A DNA stretch of 64,000 nt from Chrysaora quinquecirrha (lineage: Eukaryota > Cnidaria > Scyphozoa > Semaeostomeae > Pelagiidae), in the NCBI GenBank assembly GCA_014526335.1, contig JACTAT010000246.1, positions 161,001 to 225,000 on the forward strand, in the 5' to 3' direction. Shown piece after piece: positions 25,021 to 38,400 of this stretch (the stretch's first letter is position 1; each line of letters opens with the position of its first letter). Under the pieces are notes generated by a model. That model ran no database searches and had not been told where the DNA came from. It worked only from the letters and a program-made list of their open reading frames with translations. The translations under genes were made by a program, and so were the position numbers.

Positions 25021-26327
25021 AAGCTATAAAGATTTACCTTTAAGGCGAAGTTTGACTGCGATTACGTGAATCATCATCCACAAGCGAAGATATGACGACA
25101 CAACCACTGACTTAACTATCACCCTATAATCATCGACATAATGCAAGACGAATTCGGATCGAAAACTGTTTCCGGGAAGCTTTCCTTGGATTGCATTAAA
25201 CTTTGTCGCATTTCAAAAACATTTCACTCCCTGTTAACTCTTAATATTGTTATTTATATACTAATTATTTATTTTGGAATTGGGAATGTTGTAGTCTAGC
25301 GTGACCCCCCTCCTAGACACTCGTATTGTATATCTTTCATTCCAATATACTTTCCTTGCATTGAGTGATAGTCCTCGTTAAGTATACACGAACAACGATC
25401 TCTTTTGTTAATAAGACGCAGCCTTTCAAGCATAAGCAAATTGACACTGATCTGTAAGGACTGGGGCGATTTTCTTTCCGCTGACAAACACAAGAAGGAA
25501 TCATTCGTGCTCTTAAAAGACGAATTTTCAAAGCTAAGTGGTATGTAGACAAAGTTATCGTGTCTACAAAGCTGGTCTCAAATATCAGCAACTTATCTAT
25601 GCAGATAAATGTTTAACCCGTGTAACCACGAGAAAGCTGATACCAGAGTCTCTAAACCAAACGGTGGATACCTGCATACGAGTAGGTGTTGTGTCTTGGT
25701 ATGAATATCTACAGTGGTCTTTATGGTTTAAGTACACTTTCGGGGGCTTGCCACGGTCTCTGATTGTGCAAGGGGTGGTAAGACGTTGGCATGGATGGAA
25801 TTGAAAGCTTTTTCCTAACGCAATCTGATCACTGTTCTTTTTGGAATTATGGAATGTTGAAATCATGCAAATCTTAAATGCAGAGAATCTGACACATTGA
25901 AATTTTTAACATTGAAATGCTCGAAATTTTTCCTAACCTGTGAATCAAATGCTATACGTAACTATAAAGTTCAAGTGAATTTCGAGAAAAGAATGGCACC
26001 TTGTTTTTCAAAAAGTAGAAAAAACAAAGTCATCAACTTGGTAGATATACTTTCAATAAAGTGTCATTTCAATTTCATGAAATTTCTTAGTTTTAATCAA
26101 TGTCATGCACATCTTGTATGGAAAGGCAGTTAAAATAAATTCAGAATAAAAAAAATCACAGTCAAACAAATATTTTGCTTTCCTATTAAGAATAAATTAA
26201 TAATTCGCAGACAGCGATTGGAAGTAATTTTAAAGAGACTGTGGCATTATGCTACAACTTTTGCATCAGTAGAATAAATAAAATAAAAAACTGCTAATTT
26301 TGCCGGACAGATATCTTGTATTTGCTC
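25021..26327. other. Intergenic region between the Harbinger shell and UCHL3
   Basis: AT-rich. Open frames of 78-89 codons near 25540-26130 show no recognisable domain and overlap on both strands. It should contain the UCHL3 3' UTR, as the stop codon is at 26328, but no clear AATAAA signal was pinpointed. Confidence 0.5.
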
Positions 26328-26414
26328 TCAGCCGGCTTTGGATAATGCGACTATATTAAATTGCAACAGTGAAGTGTCTCTTTGCATGAACTTTTGGCAC
26401 TCATTTGCTGCATC
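26328..26414 (-). CDS. UCHL3: UCHL3 last coding exon
   Basis: 87 bp including TGA. It encodes [20 protein letters not shown] and then IVALSKAG. Acceptor cgatag. It matches the C-terminal KFMERDxxxLxFNxIALS of the family. Confidence 0.93.
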   Translation of the reverse strand, partial: DAANECQKFMQRDTSLLQFNIVALSKAG

Positions 26415-29400
26415 CTATCGAAAATAAAATAATCATAAATTACTATTTGTAGAGAAGTTTTTCTTACATAAATTTAAATTTCCTACTACAATGGACACAA
26501 CTAATAATTTGCCATTGATTGACTCTCATAAGAAGATGAAAGTAAATATTGTTTCAGGAAATTGAAATAAGAAATATTCAGCCCAGAAAAATATAAGTGA
26601 TACGCCCTTGCTAAAGAAATCTACCTGTAAGAACGTGCTTTCAGAGGACTTGCCATGGTTAATTGGAAAATCTTTACGGCCATCTTGAACGTAAAATAAA
26701 ATATGAATATAAGAAGTGGTTGAGAACAGGAGAAAGTCTAGAATTTAGTCAACTATATTTGAGAGTATAGATAAACCAGCGACCCGCTTAGGTGGAATAT
26801 TACAGCTTCTAACAGACCCGAATAGAGTAACTAGTGCATAAATGTCTACAACATAGTTATTGAGGTAAAATCGAATGAGCAAAAGGCCTTTAATTCTTGG
26901 ATTGGGGTAGAGAGAATGACCTTTTTTACGCTGCTAACGACAAAAATAACAACGCTATCGCGATGTTTGCAGAATGGCGGTACATCAAGCTATAAAAGCA
27001 ACAGATGCAGGTATTTAAACGATTTACAAATGCTCGTAAATCTAAAATATATCAAGTTTACAGATTACAATACTGTCTACAGCATAGACAAAATCAATGA
27101 AGCACTTTTTGTAACAGCGGCAAAATACCAGATGACAAAAGCAGAAAATATATATACACACAACGTACACACATTCATTTCATGCACGAGGTGCACAATT
27201 CAATGATTGAAAGAGATGATAAATTGGAGATTTAAAAATTTTGATAAAAAAATCAATCTCACTATGATCTCACTGAACTGAACAATAATTTTTGCTTTGA
27301 TAAGCTGTTTCCTCATTGTTTGAAATGTTTAGTACTTATGTAAATCAGAGATAAAAGAGCAATTTAACAGTGCCAAATAAGACATTATTGCCAAGTTGGA
27401 CGAGTTCAAGATTTGCCTTTTTCATCAAAAGAGCGGTATTTATGTAGTTATCTAACTCCAACGTGACTCGTGACGCAAAAGGTCTTGATATCATAGGGAA
27501 ACTACACTTCAGCAATATTTTATAATTTTTAGACTTTTGCCAAATTACTGCCACATAATACTGTTTATTTTTATCACACACTTAGTATACAAGAGATCAC
27601 AGCTCGTTATTTTTGTGAAATATGCAAATAATGTGCCATTATTATTTGAGTTGCCTGATGTCCTTTTTATCCCAAAATTACAAATTTTCAAAATTTTGAC
27701 AGTTTTCATTAGATTTATGACGTCATCAAAATACATGGCGTCATAGTAAGAAAAATGGTGAAATTGCGAAAAATGTGAAAAAACTATATATCATTCGAAA
27801 GACCTTGACGAAAGACCTCGTTCATTGATGTATATTACATTAAGATTGACCAGAAAATAAAATAATTAATAGCAAATTTGTGTCTTTTGCTGTGACTGCT
27901 GTCCAAATATGGGCACTGTGTGGTCACGTGGCTAAGTTTATTGGCATAAAGTTTGCGTTAACTTGTAGAGTATTAAATTTAAGTCAAAGTCAGTCATTTC
28001 CAACCAGTAAAAGGTATATTGTTTAGCTGTTAGAGATGATTGTTCAGTAGGGGGGCGAAAATGCCACCATAAGAACAAGGGTTGAAATTAAGTATCTCTG
28101 TGTTCCGTTATGGGTTTTGAGGGTTCATATAATCAAAACGTCTAAAATTGATATGATTAAGTGTTGGCATACCTAATTCATATAATGCACCATCTTTGTG
28201 AACAAAAGCTATAAAATGTAATTTTACTTCGGTATCCGGAGTAGGAGCCTGTAGAAAAAAAAGAATAAACAGTGCATGACAGGAAAAAATTCACAATTTA
28301 GCGAAATCTGAAAAAAGCAGCATATTTCCAAGAAAAATATAAAGTGCTCAGAATAAGGAAAGAATGGGAAAAATGCAGCATGGGTTGCTTTTCTACCTCT
28401 GTCTGGCCTTCTTTTGCACTATCTTCATGAGCAGAAGAAATACCCTGCAGGAAGAATACAAACTTTTATTGAGGAATAACGATTTAAAAAAAGTCTAAAC
28501 TACCCAACAATAGCGCAAAATTTGAAAATTATTTAAAATTTAGCCATGAAAATGCACCACATCGAAAATGCTCTTAATTCGAGATGGCATAAATCGATCA
28601 CACTAATGAATACGTTCTGAAGGGAAAAACGTGTGGTGAAGGGTTCCCCAATTATTCTAACAGATGAAATGCTGCACTCTCAGACGGGTAAGCTGCAAAA
28701 CTCTATACTCAAGGTAAGGCCAGTGGGCTTTGTTTCTCATATATCCTTTTTATTAAGGATTCAGTAACTAGCAAGCCAAAGATCTACGAGGAAAATGGCA
28801 AAATGTTGAGTAAGGAATAATCAACTCTACGAAACGGGGACTCGGAAACGTAAAAAACGTAAGCACAATTCTAATCAAAACAGTCAACAATAAGGTGAGT
28901 GACAAGTGGTTCTGAAAGATACATACATATTCACATACTTTGTTGCTATTGCTCTTTATACTAAAGACACTAGTGTTCACTAAGTGGGCCCTTCTAGTTT
29001 TTTGAAGTTAGGCGTGATGAATACCGTGATAAATTCACACTTGGAAAAAATCTAAAGGCAATACATAAAGCTTTAGACAAAGAAGTGAATTTTAAAAAAT
29101 AACTTAAAAACTAATTTGAATGAATATGAAAGAACGTTTGTCGCGACAATTATTTTGCGCCCTGAAGATTTAGTTTTAGACTTATAGATTCCGTGGCAAT
29201 GCAGAGAAACTTGATAAAGAGTTAGCATTTTGTTTGGTGTGAGTAAAGGGTTATTTTATTGTTTTGCAAATTAAGGCAGTAGACTTTTACGGCAAGTATC
29301 TAAATAAATAAGAATGTCTTACAAAAAGGTAGTATATTTTAATAAGTGTTTAGGTGTTCATTCACTTTAATTATTACTATTAATCTCTATTGACAATCAT

Positions 29401-32400
29401 CTTCAATCTTATTGAAACGTAATCTTAATCTTAATCTTATTCTAAATGATAATCTTAATCTTAATTTTATTCATTACCTGAATCTGAATCTAAATGTAAA
29501 TCTGAATCGGAATCTAAACTTTTTTCTTAAATTTAAAGTTAAATTTAAAGTAAGTTACTTCTTTTAAAACTCTTAACTTGTTTGGGTTAAGGATTCCATC
29601 CCTGGATCACTGAAGGCACGTGTTGTTTACAAATTTGTTTGCTCAGGATGTAATTCTGCATCGTATGTTGGTGAAACCAGCTGACATTTCGCAACACGTG
29701 TCCGTGAGCATCTATCCCAAGATAGGAATTCTCACATCTTTAAGCATCTGCAAGAGTCCCCATCTTGCCGACCTCTTTGTAACTTAGACTTTTTTAAAAT
29801 TTTAGATACTTCTAACACCACTTTTCAGTTAAAAATTAAGGAAGCTCTACATATTAACTGGGAGAAACCCGCCCTCAATAAGCCACTTTTCATTATAATT
29901 CAACTTTATCCCTTTGAGCTTTGTAATTATGTTCTTCATGTTTTCATTATCCTTCTTTTTCACAGTTTTTTGATTAATCTTTACCGATCTTGTTACGCTT
30001 TTGTTTTTCATCGTGTCGCTTTGTTATTATAATGATGTACTTTTGCCTTTATACTTATAATTGTGTAGTGTTCAACATTGTAACTGAAGATGAATTAATG
30101 TAATTTGAAACATGTCTTACAAGTTTAAAAATGTTGTCTGTTTTTTGAAATGCCTCATCAGTCTAGCCTTATTCAGAAATTTTGGTAAAAATAAAGATAA
30201 AAATAAAAATAAAAATTCAAATCAAAATCAAAATTAAAATAAAATTAAAATTAATCAAAATTAAAATAAAGATTAAAATTAAAATCAAAATTAAACTTAT
30301 GAGACATTTCAAAAAAAAAAAATTTTTCGAATATATAAGACATGTTTCGAATATTTTATATTCATCTTCAGTTACAAGAGTTAATTAACACTCAAAAAAA
30401 CGTGAAATTCAATGGCAAAATTATATCATTATAATAACAAAGCGACATATTGAAAAAACAATAGCGTAACAATCTCAGCAAAGATTAATAAAAAAACTGT
30501 GAAAATGAAAGATAAGGAAAACAAGGCAAACATGTTAGAACTATCTAAGATCTTAACTATCCATCTTTAAACATCTAGAAGAGTCCCCATCTTGCCGATT
30601 GCATTGTAACTCAGATTGTTTTGGTAAAATTAAAATTAAATGACTTAAATAAAAAATTCTAATTTAAATTTCAATTACCATTAAAATTCAAGATTAAATA
30701 GAAACTCAAATTAACATTAAGGGAAAATAAAGGTTTTAAATTTAAATTTAAATCAAACAATTAAAATTGAAAAATACTAAAATCAAAATTAAATTGAAAT
30801 ATACATTAATACTGATTAAAAGACTTTATAACATTTTCTAAATCACAAAGACAAAAAACCATTTCCAGTCATGCGTTTTGCAGTAGGAGGCAAGCCCTCT
30901 AACCACTCAGCCATCCAGCTGAGCTCTTCAGAAAGGGATAATCTAGAGTTCACAAGAACATCCACTTATGGAGTACAGTTGGGCGTTTGTTCAAACAGGC
31001 ACCAGTGATGCACATCAAATAAGGGTTTTCCACACTTCCCACAGAAACTAAAGCAGGCATATTAAATAAAAGTAAAAATAAAGAAAACAAACAGGTTATT
31101 GCTGACCAACCCCACATAAGGTGGAGAGTGGAAAAGTTTGATCAGGGCAGCCCAGTAGGATGAGCTGCCACAAAAGTGTTGCTTATCTATTTACTACTTT
31201 AGTATATGAGACTAGCCCTTGCCCATCTCTGTCCACTGCCTCGCAAGGACCAATACCTCCCAAGGAATCAACAAACATAAGTATCTCCACCCCTAGACTT
31301 ACCCTAAGTCTAAATCTTTCTTTATCAGACCACAAAGTCATGCCAGAAATATGATGGCGCTGCGGAGGAGGCTGTTAGAAAAGTGAACGGAGATTTAGAC
31401 TTATACTCTTGTGCAGGTCATGAATAATTAATGAGCTTTTTCCTTTGTTTTTCCTGAACAGGCGGACAGATTTCTGTCCGCCGGCATTCTCTTTGATGTT
31501 GGACAAAGACAATACAGCAGCATTGAAATAAAACAATGCGAATTAGAGGAGCAATCGCTGCATGAAAATTGCAAGGGGGTTACCGCGAAGCTTTCTTTTT
31601 AAAATACAATGAGATAACGTGCCGTGATAAGATAAAATCCTTTGTATACATTGCCTGGGTAATCTAGATTTCTTTCCTTCATTGTTTAATAGTTGTTATC
31701 ATGACCCCCGAACATTTGCTGGAACAATCGCGCATGCTCAATAAGCTGCTTTTTGCAAGGACAGTGATGGCGGAAAGTCGCCACAATTTTTCAGCCAAGT
31801 TTGCGGGTAAGTAACTTCATTTTCCCTTTAGTATTTTTAATTTCTTCACTTGATTTAATAATTTTGACCCAATTTGCTTTAAATAACAGAAAGAAATTTG
31901 CGATTTGGCAAATCTTTCAGCTTAGAAAAGGCCTGTAGAATTCCGTACTTTTCGGCCTATTTTTCACACCGTCGCAGTGCCTACTTTCAACATAGCATTA
32001 TTTTATAAATTGTATGGGGTTCCGTAAAATAAAAAGTTGGAAAAGAATGCCCAAGGTTCAAAGTTATTGAAACCTTTGAAGAACCCCGAAGAACCCCAAC
32101 GCTAAGAGGTGAAATCGCACTTTGAAAATGTGCCATTTTTAAGATTTTTATTGCCATTTTGAAATCTAGGCCTATACTCTGTTACACAAAAGCATGACAA
32201 TTAAAATGCAACTGGCATTGATTTATTATACAACAGGCTGTTTAAGCATAGATTCCTAGCTTTTTCCTATTTTTGTTGGCAATAAGTGTTATCAAAAATC
32301 GAAATTCATATTTTGCAGGAAAAAGATGCTCAACAGAACTGCCATAGTGCCATGTAGTGCCATTGTTCAACTTATTCTGCGGCTGCCGATGGTAAAAAAT

Positions 32401-35400
32401 ACAGCAACATTCACAGAAATTTCAAGGAAGAACTCTTTGCTAGATATAGATACGCTTATACTAGTGTCTAACTATGCAATCCTGCAAACTATAATCAGTC
32501 AAATATATACGTCATCTCATTGGATTGGCAATGGATTATCAAAATTGGCTCAAAATTTATCCCGAATGGTCACAGGCATTGAGTCAAATTCAATTCAAGA
32601 ATTTCAAATTCCCGGAACATGCCCCGAACCTAGTCATCTTTATTCGAGTCATCCTCTTGAATTATTCTAGTCCCTCCCTGTCAATTCAATGTCAAACCTT
32701 GATTCGAACCTTCTTAGCGCGGCACTCGCGTAAATTCCATGCTGCTTGATTCAAACTCATTTTGATTCTATACCTAATTTTGCAAATGTGCAGTATTTGC
32801 ATAAAATTCCTTTGAAATGCCTGATATTGATAATGAAGATAGGCTGCTATGCGTATACGAATGTATTTCGCGGAGAAATGACAGTATTCTTTGTCGATGA
32901 AATGTGAAAATGTGACAGATCGCTGAGACGTGATGATCGTTATGACGATTTCGATGGTCGGATCTATTCCGAATACGTGTGCGGTCGTGTGACGTGCTAT
33001 CGATGGATTGTACCTGTAGTTGTACAAGTCCTTGACGGAAAGGTGTGACTGATTGAAGACGAAGTAGATCTTTGTCAAGGCGTTTGATTACCTTAATTTT
33101 TCATTTTCATTTTTCATAATATTTGCATTCTATTACTAATTTCCATATTTACACAATAATATAGATACAAAAATTAAGTATGTATAAATTTTCATGGAAA
33201 ATAAAACTTCTTAGGTCTTGAATTTTGGTTGAATTTAATTTGTGAGAGTTCTTAAGTATTGGCTTTTAAATTTCTTGAATTTAAAATTGTCGTAATTTAA
33301 ACGAATTTTTATTATTCGTAATGATCATCGTTGGGAATATTTTCGGTTTGGGGGTTTTTTTTAAAGTTAAACCAAAATTAATTGGTTTTGTTTTAAACCC
33401 AAATCTTTTTTGCCTTTTAAAACCGGGCATAATGAGAAGTAAAAGTGGAATCAAAATTACAATTAAATATAAATATAATTAAAATAGAAACCAAATGTGA
33501 ATTGAAATAAAATTGATGTAAATTGAAAATAAATAGAATGCAAATCATTTGAATTTAAATGTTAAAATTAAACTTGATATGAGACTGGACTTAACTGAAA
33601 TCCAACTTGAAGTTTAAGTTTTGAATGAATTTTGATGGAATGAAAAGGGGCAACAAAATGGAAAAGCAATAGATAATAAACAGAGGCAAAGAGAATGTTA
33701 ATAATGCCAGATTGCACTATTCCAGATAGCATTGTAGTTTTTTTAAAGTTACTTTTAGGCATGTAAAAGAATTTTAGAATATTAAAATAAAAAAAACAAC
33801 AAATGCTTTGCCCTAGACAGGATTCGAGATCTAGACATCCGACATACTATCAGTGTCAGTAACTCTAACCACTCAGCCATCCAGCCATGCTCTTACGCAA
33901 GGAGATAATCTCCTACTGATCACAATAGCATCCACTTATGGATAACAATGGGGTGGCTGTTCGTACAGGACCCATTGACGTACATCAAAGAAGGGTTTGC
34001 TCCACTCACCCCAGAAACTGCAGTAGATACTGAAAAAAAGGGTTGATGGATTGCCTACCCCATGGTTGGCAGGGTCTCGAAAAAGACTCATGGAGGATGA
34101 CAGCTGTCACAAAATTTTGACTAATCCAATCAGGGGCGCAAATCAAAAAAAGTATTGGGGGGTGTCATGAAGTGGGACCGAAGGGTATTGGTCTTTGTGT
34201 GCCGAAAAGCGCACCTACCCAGGGGGGTTCGGGGGCATGCTCCCCCGGAAAATTTTGAAAAATTGGGTTGCTAGAATCGCTCTGGTGACCATTTCAGGAC
34301 TCTTTTAGTGTAATTTTAATCAGCATCAGCTGTTGATAGAAAACCTAAGAAACAACAAGTTTTGTCAAAATTTATGTCGATGTTGTAATGTCGCCTGGCG
34401 CCCAGAATTGTCCAGAAACATAAAAAATAAGGCCAGAAATGGCTGACACAACTTGTCTTTGTTGTACAGCTAGGCATCTCCTGACTAACGGCAGTATTGA
34501 CTACCAATACATTGTACTGTCATGAAGGGATTGGGTTGCAATTGGCCGAAAGTTGTCCCGCCTAGCTGCTCTGGCCCTTTTGTTTGCTAATTTGTTCTTT
34601 CAAGGAAACATCATCACTATTTCCTGCTATGCAAAACAGCGTGGTGAATTAAGTTCAGTGTTCAATGATCTGCATGAGAGCAATTTTTTACCGATTTTCT
34701 TTGGGTTTCGGGTACAACTCTGTTTATTACTATTGAAAATGAAAATAATTTAGTTCAGAGCCAGATCGGGACCGACTTTATCACTATAAAGTAGCTACTG
34801 GGACCGGTTGGAAAAATTATTGGGGGGGGTGTCACACCCCCCACACCCCCCCTCATTTGCGCCCCTGAATCCAATTTCTATTTTAGTATAAGAGGGACTA
34901 CCCTTGCCCATCTCTAACCACAGCCTTGTAAGTAATCTAAATGTTTAGCTTAATGTTTATGTTAATCTAGTCTAAATTGAAAATAAGCTTAAAATAAATC
35001 TTGATCTTGATATGAATGTCAATCTTAATCTTAATCTTAATCGTAATCTTAATCTAAATATAATCTTAATCTTAATCTTGAACTTATCTTGATCTTGGTC
35101 TCTGTCTTAAACTCAAATTTAAAATCTCTTAATCTTGGTGTTAATCTCAATGTTTATCTTAATTTTAAACTTTAAACATTATGCTGATCTAAACTTCCTT
35201 TAACCCTTTCCGTCTTTGTGGTCCACTTCGGCCCACCAGAGGAAAAATTGAGTGAAAAATGAAAGTTGTGCAATTTTGCTGAAAATTGGTACAAAGGTGT
35301 AAATTGGGGTGCTGATTTCGAATCTGAACTTTATTTTTCAAAATTTTCATTACTTGGGGTAGAAAGGGGGCAAATTAGGTAAATGGGGGCAGAAAAATAA

Positions 35401-38400
35401 AAGCTGTGTGATTTTGCTGAAAATTGGTACAAAGGTGTGATTTTGGGTGCTGATTTCGAATGTGAACTTTATTTTTCGAAATTTTTATTTTTTGGGGTTG
35501 AAAAGGGGCAAATTAGGTAAATGGGGGCAGAAAAATAAAAGTTGTGCAATTTTGCTGAAAATTAGTACAAAGGTGTAATTTGGGGTGCTGATTTCGAATA
35601 TGAACTTGATTTTTGAAAATTTTCATTTTTGGGGTTAAAAAGGGGGCAAATTAGGTAAATGGGGGCAGAAAAGTAAAAGTTGTGCGATTTCGCTGAAAAT
35701 TGGTGGAAAGGGGTAATTTGGGTTGCTGATTTTGAATCTGAACTTATTTTTCCAAACTTTTTCAGTTCTGGGGTCAAATAGGGGACAAAATAGGGGCAAA
35801 CAAGGAAATGAGGACGGAAAATAAAAGTTGTGCAATTATGCTGAAAATTAGTACAAAGGGGTAATTTGGGATGCTGTTTTGTATCTTAGCTTTATTTTTC
35901 AATACGTTTCAGTCCTTGAGGTGAAGCATGGGTCAAATTGGGGCAAATGGGGTAAACGGGGCAGAAACATAAAATTTTGTGATTAAGCTGAAAATTGGTA
36001 GAAAGGGGTAATTTAGGGTGCTGTTTTCGAATCTGAGCTTTATTTTTCAATATGTTTCAGTTCTGGGGGCCCACTACGGGACTAAATGGGGGCAAATTAG
36101 GTAAATGGGGCAGGAAAAAGTTGTGCAATTATGCTGAAAATTCGCAGAAAACGGGTAGTTTGTGGTGTTGACTTCGAATCTATAGTTTTCTTTTAAAACT
36201 TTTCTGTTTCCGGGATCAAATGAGGATAAAATCGGGTTGTGGTAGAAAACAACATGGGTATATGGACTTTGTTTTTTAAAATTTTAAGTTTTGGGGTAAC
36301 GTGGGCCAAAACGAGGTTATATTGGCTAACTGGTGGCAGAAAATGAAAGTTGTTACGTTTTTGTTGAAAATTGGCAGAATGGGGTAATTTGGGATTCGAA
36401 ATACGGGCGATTCAGCTACAAAGTATACAAACTTTGCATCAGGTGTTGAATTTCAATCACACTGTTGACATACAGCTTTGCATCCGTACTGCGCTCTTTG
36501 CTGCAGCATGGTAAAATCTGGTTGGTTCGAACTACTGTGAACCTTCACATCACATTCGGTCAGGAGATAGCAGCTACTTTTGGTAGCTCCTCCTTTTCTG
36601 CTCATGCGACAGCTTAGGTACTATTAGAGGTCTTGATCGAAAAAAGTAGCGCAAATTATGAACTATTATTTAATGCTGAAGTGACTAGGACCACTACAAT
36701 ATTGCATTTATTTCCCTTGTGCATATCACGTCTTGAAGTTCTTGGTCCTTTTTTGCTTGATCATAAATAACTTCTAAACAATTATGTAGGAAACCATAAT
36801 CAAGTTAAAAAAATGTTGGCAGGTGTTGTGTCATTTGGAAAAAATCTAATAAAGCTTCCCTAAAGTGTTACCGTTGCCTTCTTGGTTACGCATTGTTGCA
36901 GAAAGTTGTTTTGACCTGTGGCAGCAGCCTTACACATCACTTTCAAAAGAGTTGATTAGCTCACTATCCGAATCATCTTCATCTTCATCAGAATGATTGT
37001 GACTATTTGCCGAGTAACCAAAAGAAGTTTCCATACTAAAATCATCATCGTGGTTAATGTCATCCAAGTTGCTGACGTCGCCTTAGGTCGAAGATTCGTA
37101 GCAATCGTAACGAAGTAAAGGCTGATAAGTGCAAACTATGCTTTTTTTATTTTACTCAAAATGACTTTGTAATAAAAAGCGCAATTGTTGATAGAAATAC
37201 TTGTGAAAACAAAGAATAAAAAGAAAGGGCACAAACTTTTAAAACAACTTTATCCATAAATTACTATGCCTCGAGCATTTGTCCTCTGACAATTCTTCAA
37301 TCTTTAAGATTTAGCTGATGCAAAGTAATTATAAAATAAATAACGAAAATAACGAAATTTCTTAATCGCTCAGCATTTTGCAACGATAGCATAACAATGA
37401 GTTATACACATCAAACCACAGCAATGCTCTATGGAACTCAAAATTCTCAAGTGGTCCTAGTCACTTCAACATTATGATTCATATTTCGCGCCACTTCATT
37501 TTTCTCCAGGGGGTACTTCATTGTTCAAATTACTAGACGTGCCGCCCAGTTTTTCCAAACCCAACCATGTCTACCGATAAATTCTGTTACTCGTGGTACC
37601 CATGTATAGAAAAAACAGCGAAATTTTTTACCCATTTGTACCAATATCTCAAATGTTTGAACCCAATTTAACGCCTGAGGCAACTCTAAATGCGGCGAAA
37701 AGGCATTTGCTCTGAAAACTAAAACGCACTTTTATCAGGCTTTTCAAAGCAATGCATGTCTAAAATGTTATATATATTTTACTACCCATGTGTAGAGATT
37801 CTTTACGGAAAATCAACCCATATGTTGGGAAATTGGCGCTGAAAAAGTATTTGGGCGGCACATCTAGTATAACGAACAATGGAAGTACCCCCATAAGAGG
37901 GACTACCCTTGCCCATCTCTAACCACAGCCTTGTAAGTAATCTAAATGTTTAGCTTAATGTTTATGTTAATCTAGTCTAAATTGAAAATAAGCTTAAAAT
38001 AAATCTTGATCTTGATATGAATGTCAATCTTAATCTTAATCTTAATCGTAATCTTAATCTAAATATAATCTTAATCTTAATCTTGAACTTATCTTGATCT
38101 TGGTCTCTGTCTTAAACTCAAATTTAAAATCTCTTAATCTTGGTGTTAATCTCAATGTTTATCTTAATTTTAAACTTTAAACATTATGCTGATCTAAACT
38201 TCCTTTAACCCTTTCCGTCTTTGTGGTCCACTTCGGCCCACCAGAGGAAAAATTGAGTGAAAAATGAAAGTTGTGCAATTTTGCTGAAAATTGGTACAAA
38301 GGTGTAAATTGGGGTGCTGATTTCGAATCTGAACTTTATTTTTCAAAATTTTCATTACTTGGGGTAGAAAGGGGGCAAATTAGGTAAATGGGGGCAGAAA

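Larger units (their letters stand above)
34888..37508. repeat. Tandem duplication unit A (2.6 kb)
   Basis: Near-identical to 37893-40513 at a constant offset of 3005. It contains an AATCTT tract, the TTAA-element left arm and a truncated inner TIR element. The right edge is abrupt, where a GGGGGTACTTC MITE begins. Confidence 0.9.

Noticed and set aside
25538..25866. Overlapping 88/89-codon frames on both strands
   Set aside because: No domain, no splice signals of note, mutual antisense overlap.
30182..30388. [12 protein letters not shown] 68-codon frame
   Set aside because: Translation of an AAAATTAAA low-complexity tract.
31461..31482. Hairpin as a rho-independent terminator
   Set aside because: Eukaryotic context and no following T-run, so the bacterial model does not apply.
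35562..35835. [17 protein letters not shown] open frames repeated at 35.6, 38.6, 41.9 and 54.5 kb
   Set aside because: They follow the minisatellite unit, recur in shifted frames in every unit and have no family resemblance.
35260..36400. Tandem array as a CRISPR array
   Set aside because: Units are ~140 bp, diverged and contiguous with no constant repeat/unique spacer alternation; the genome is eukaryotic.
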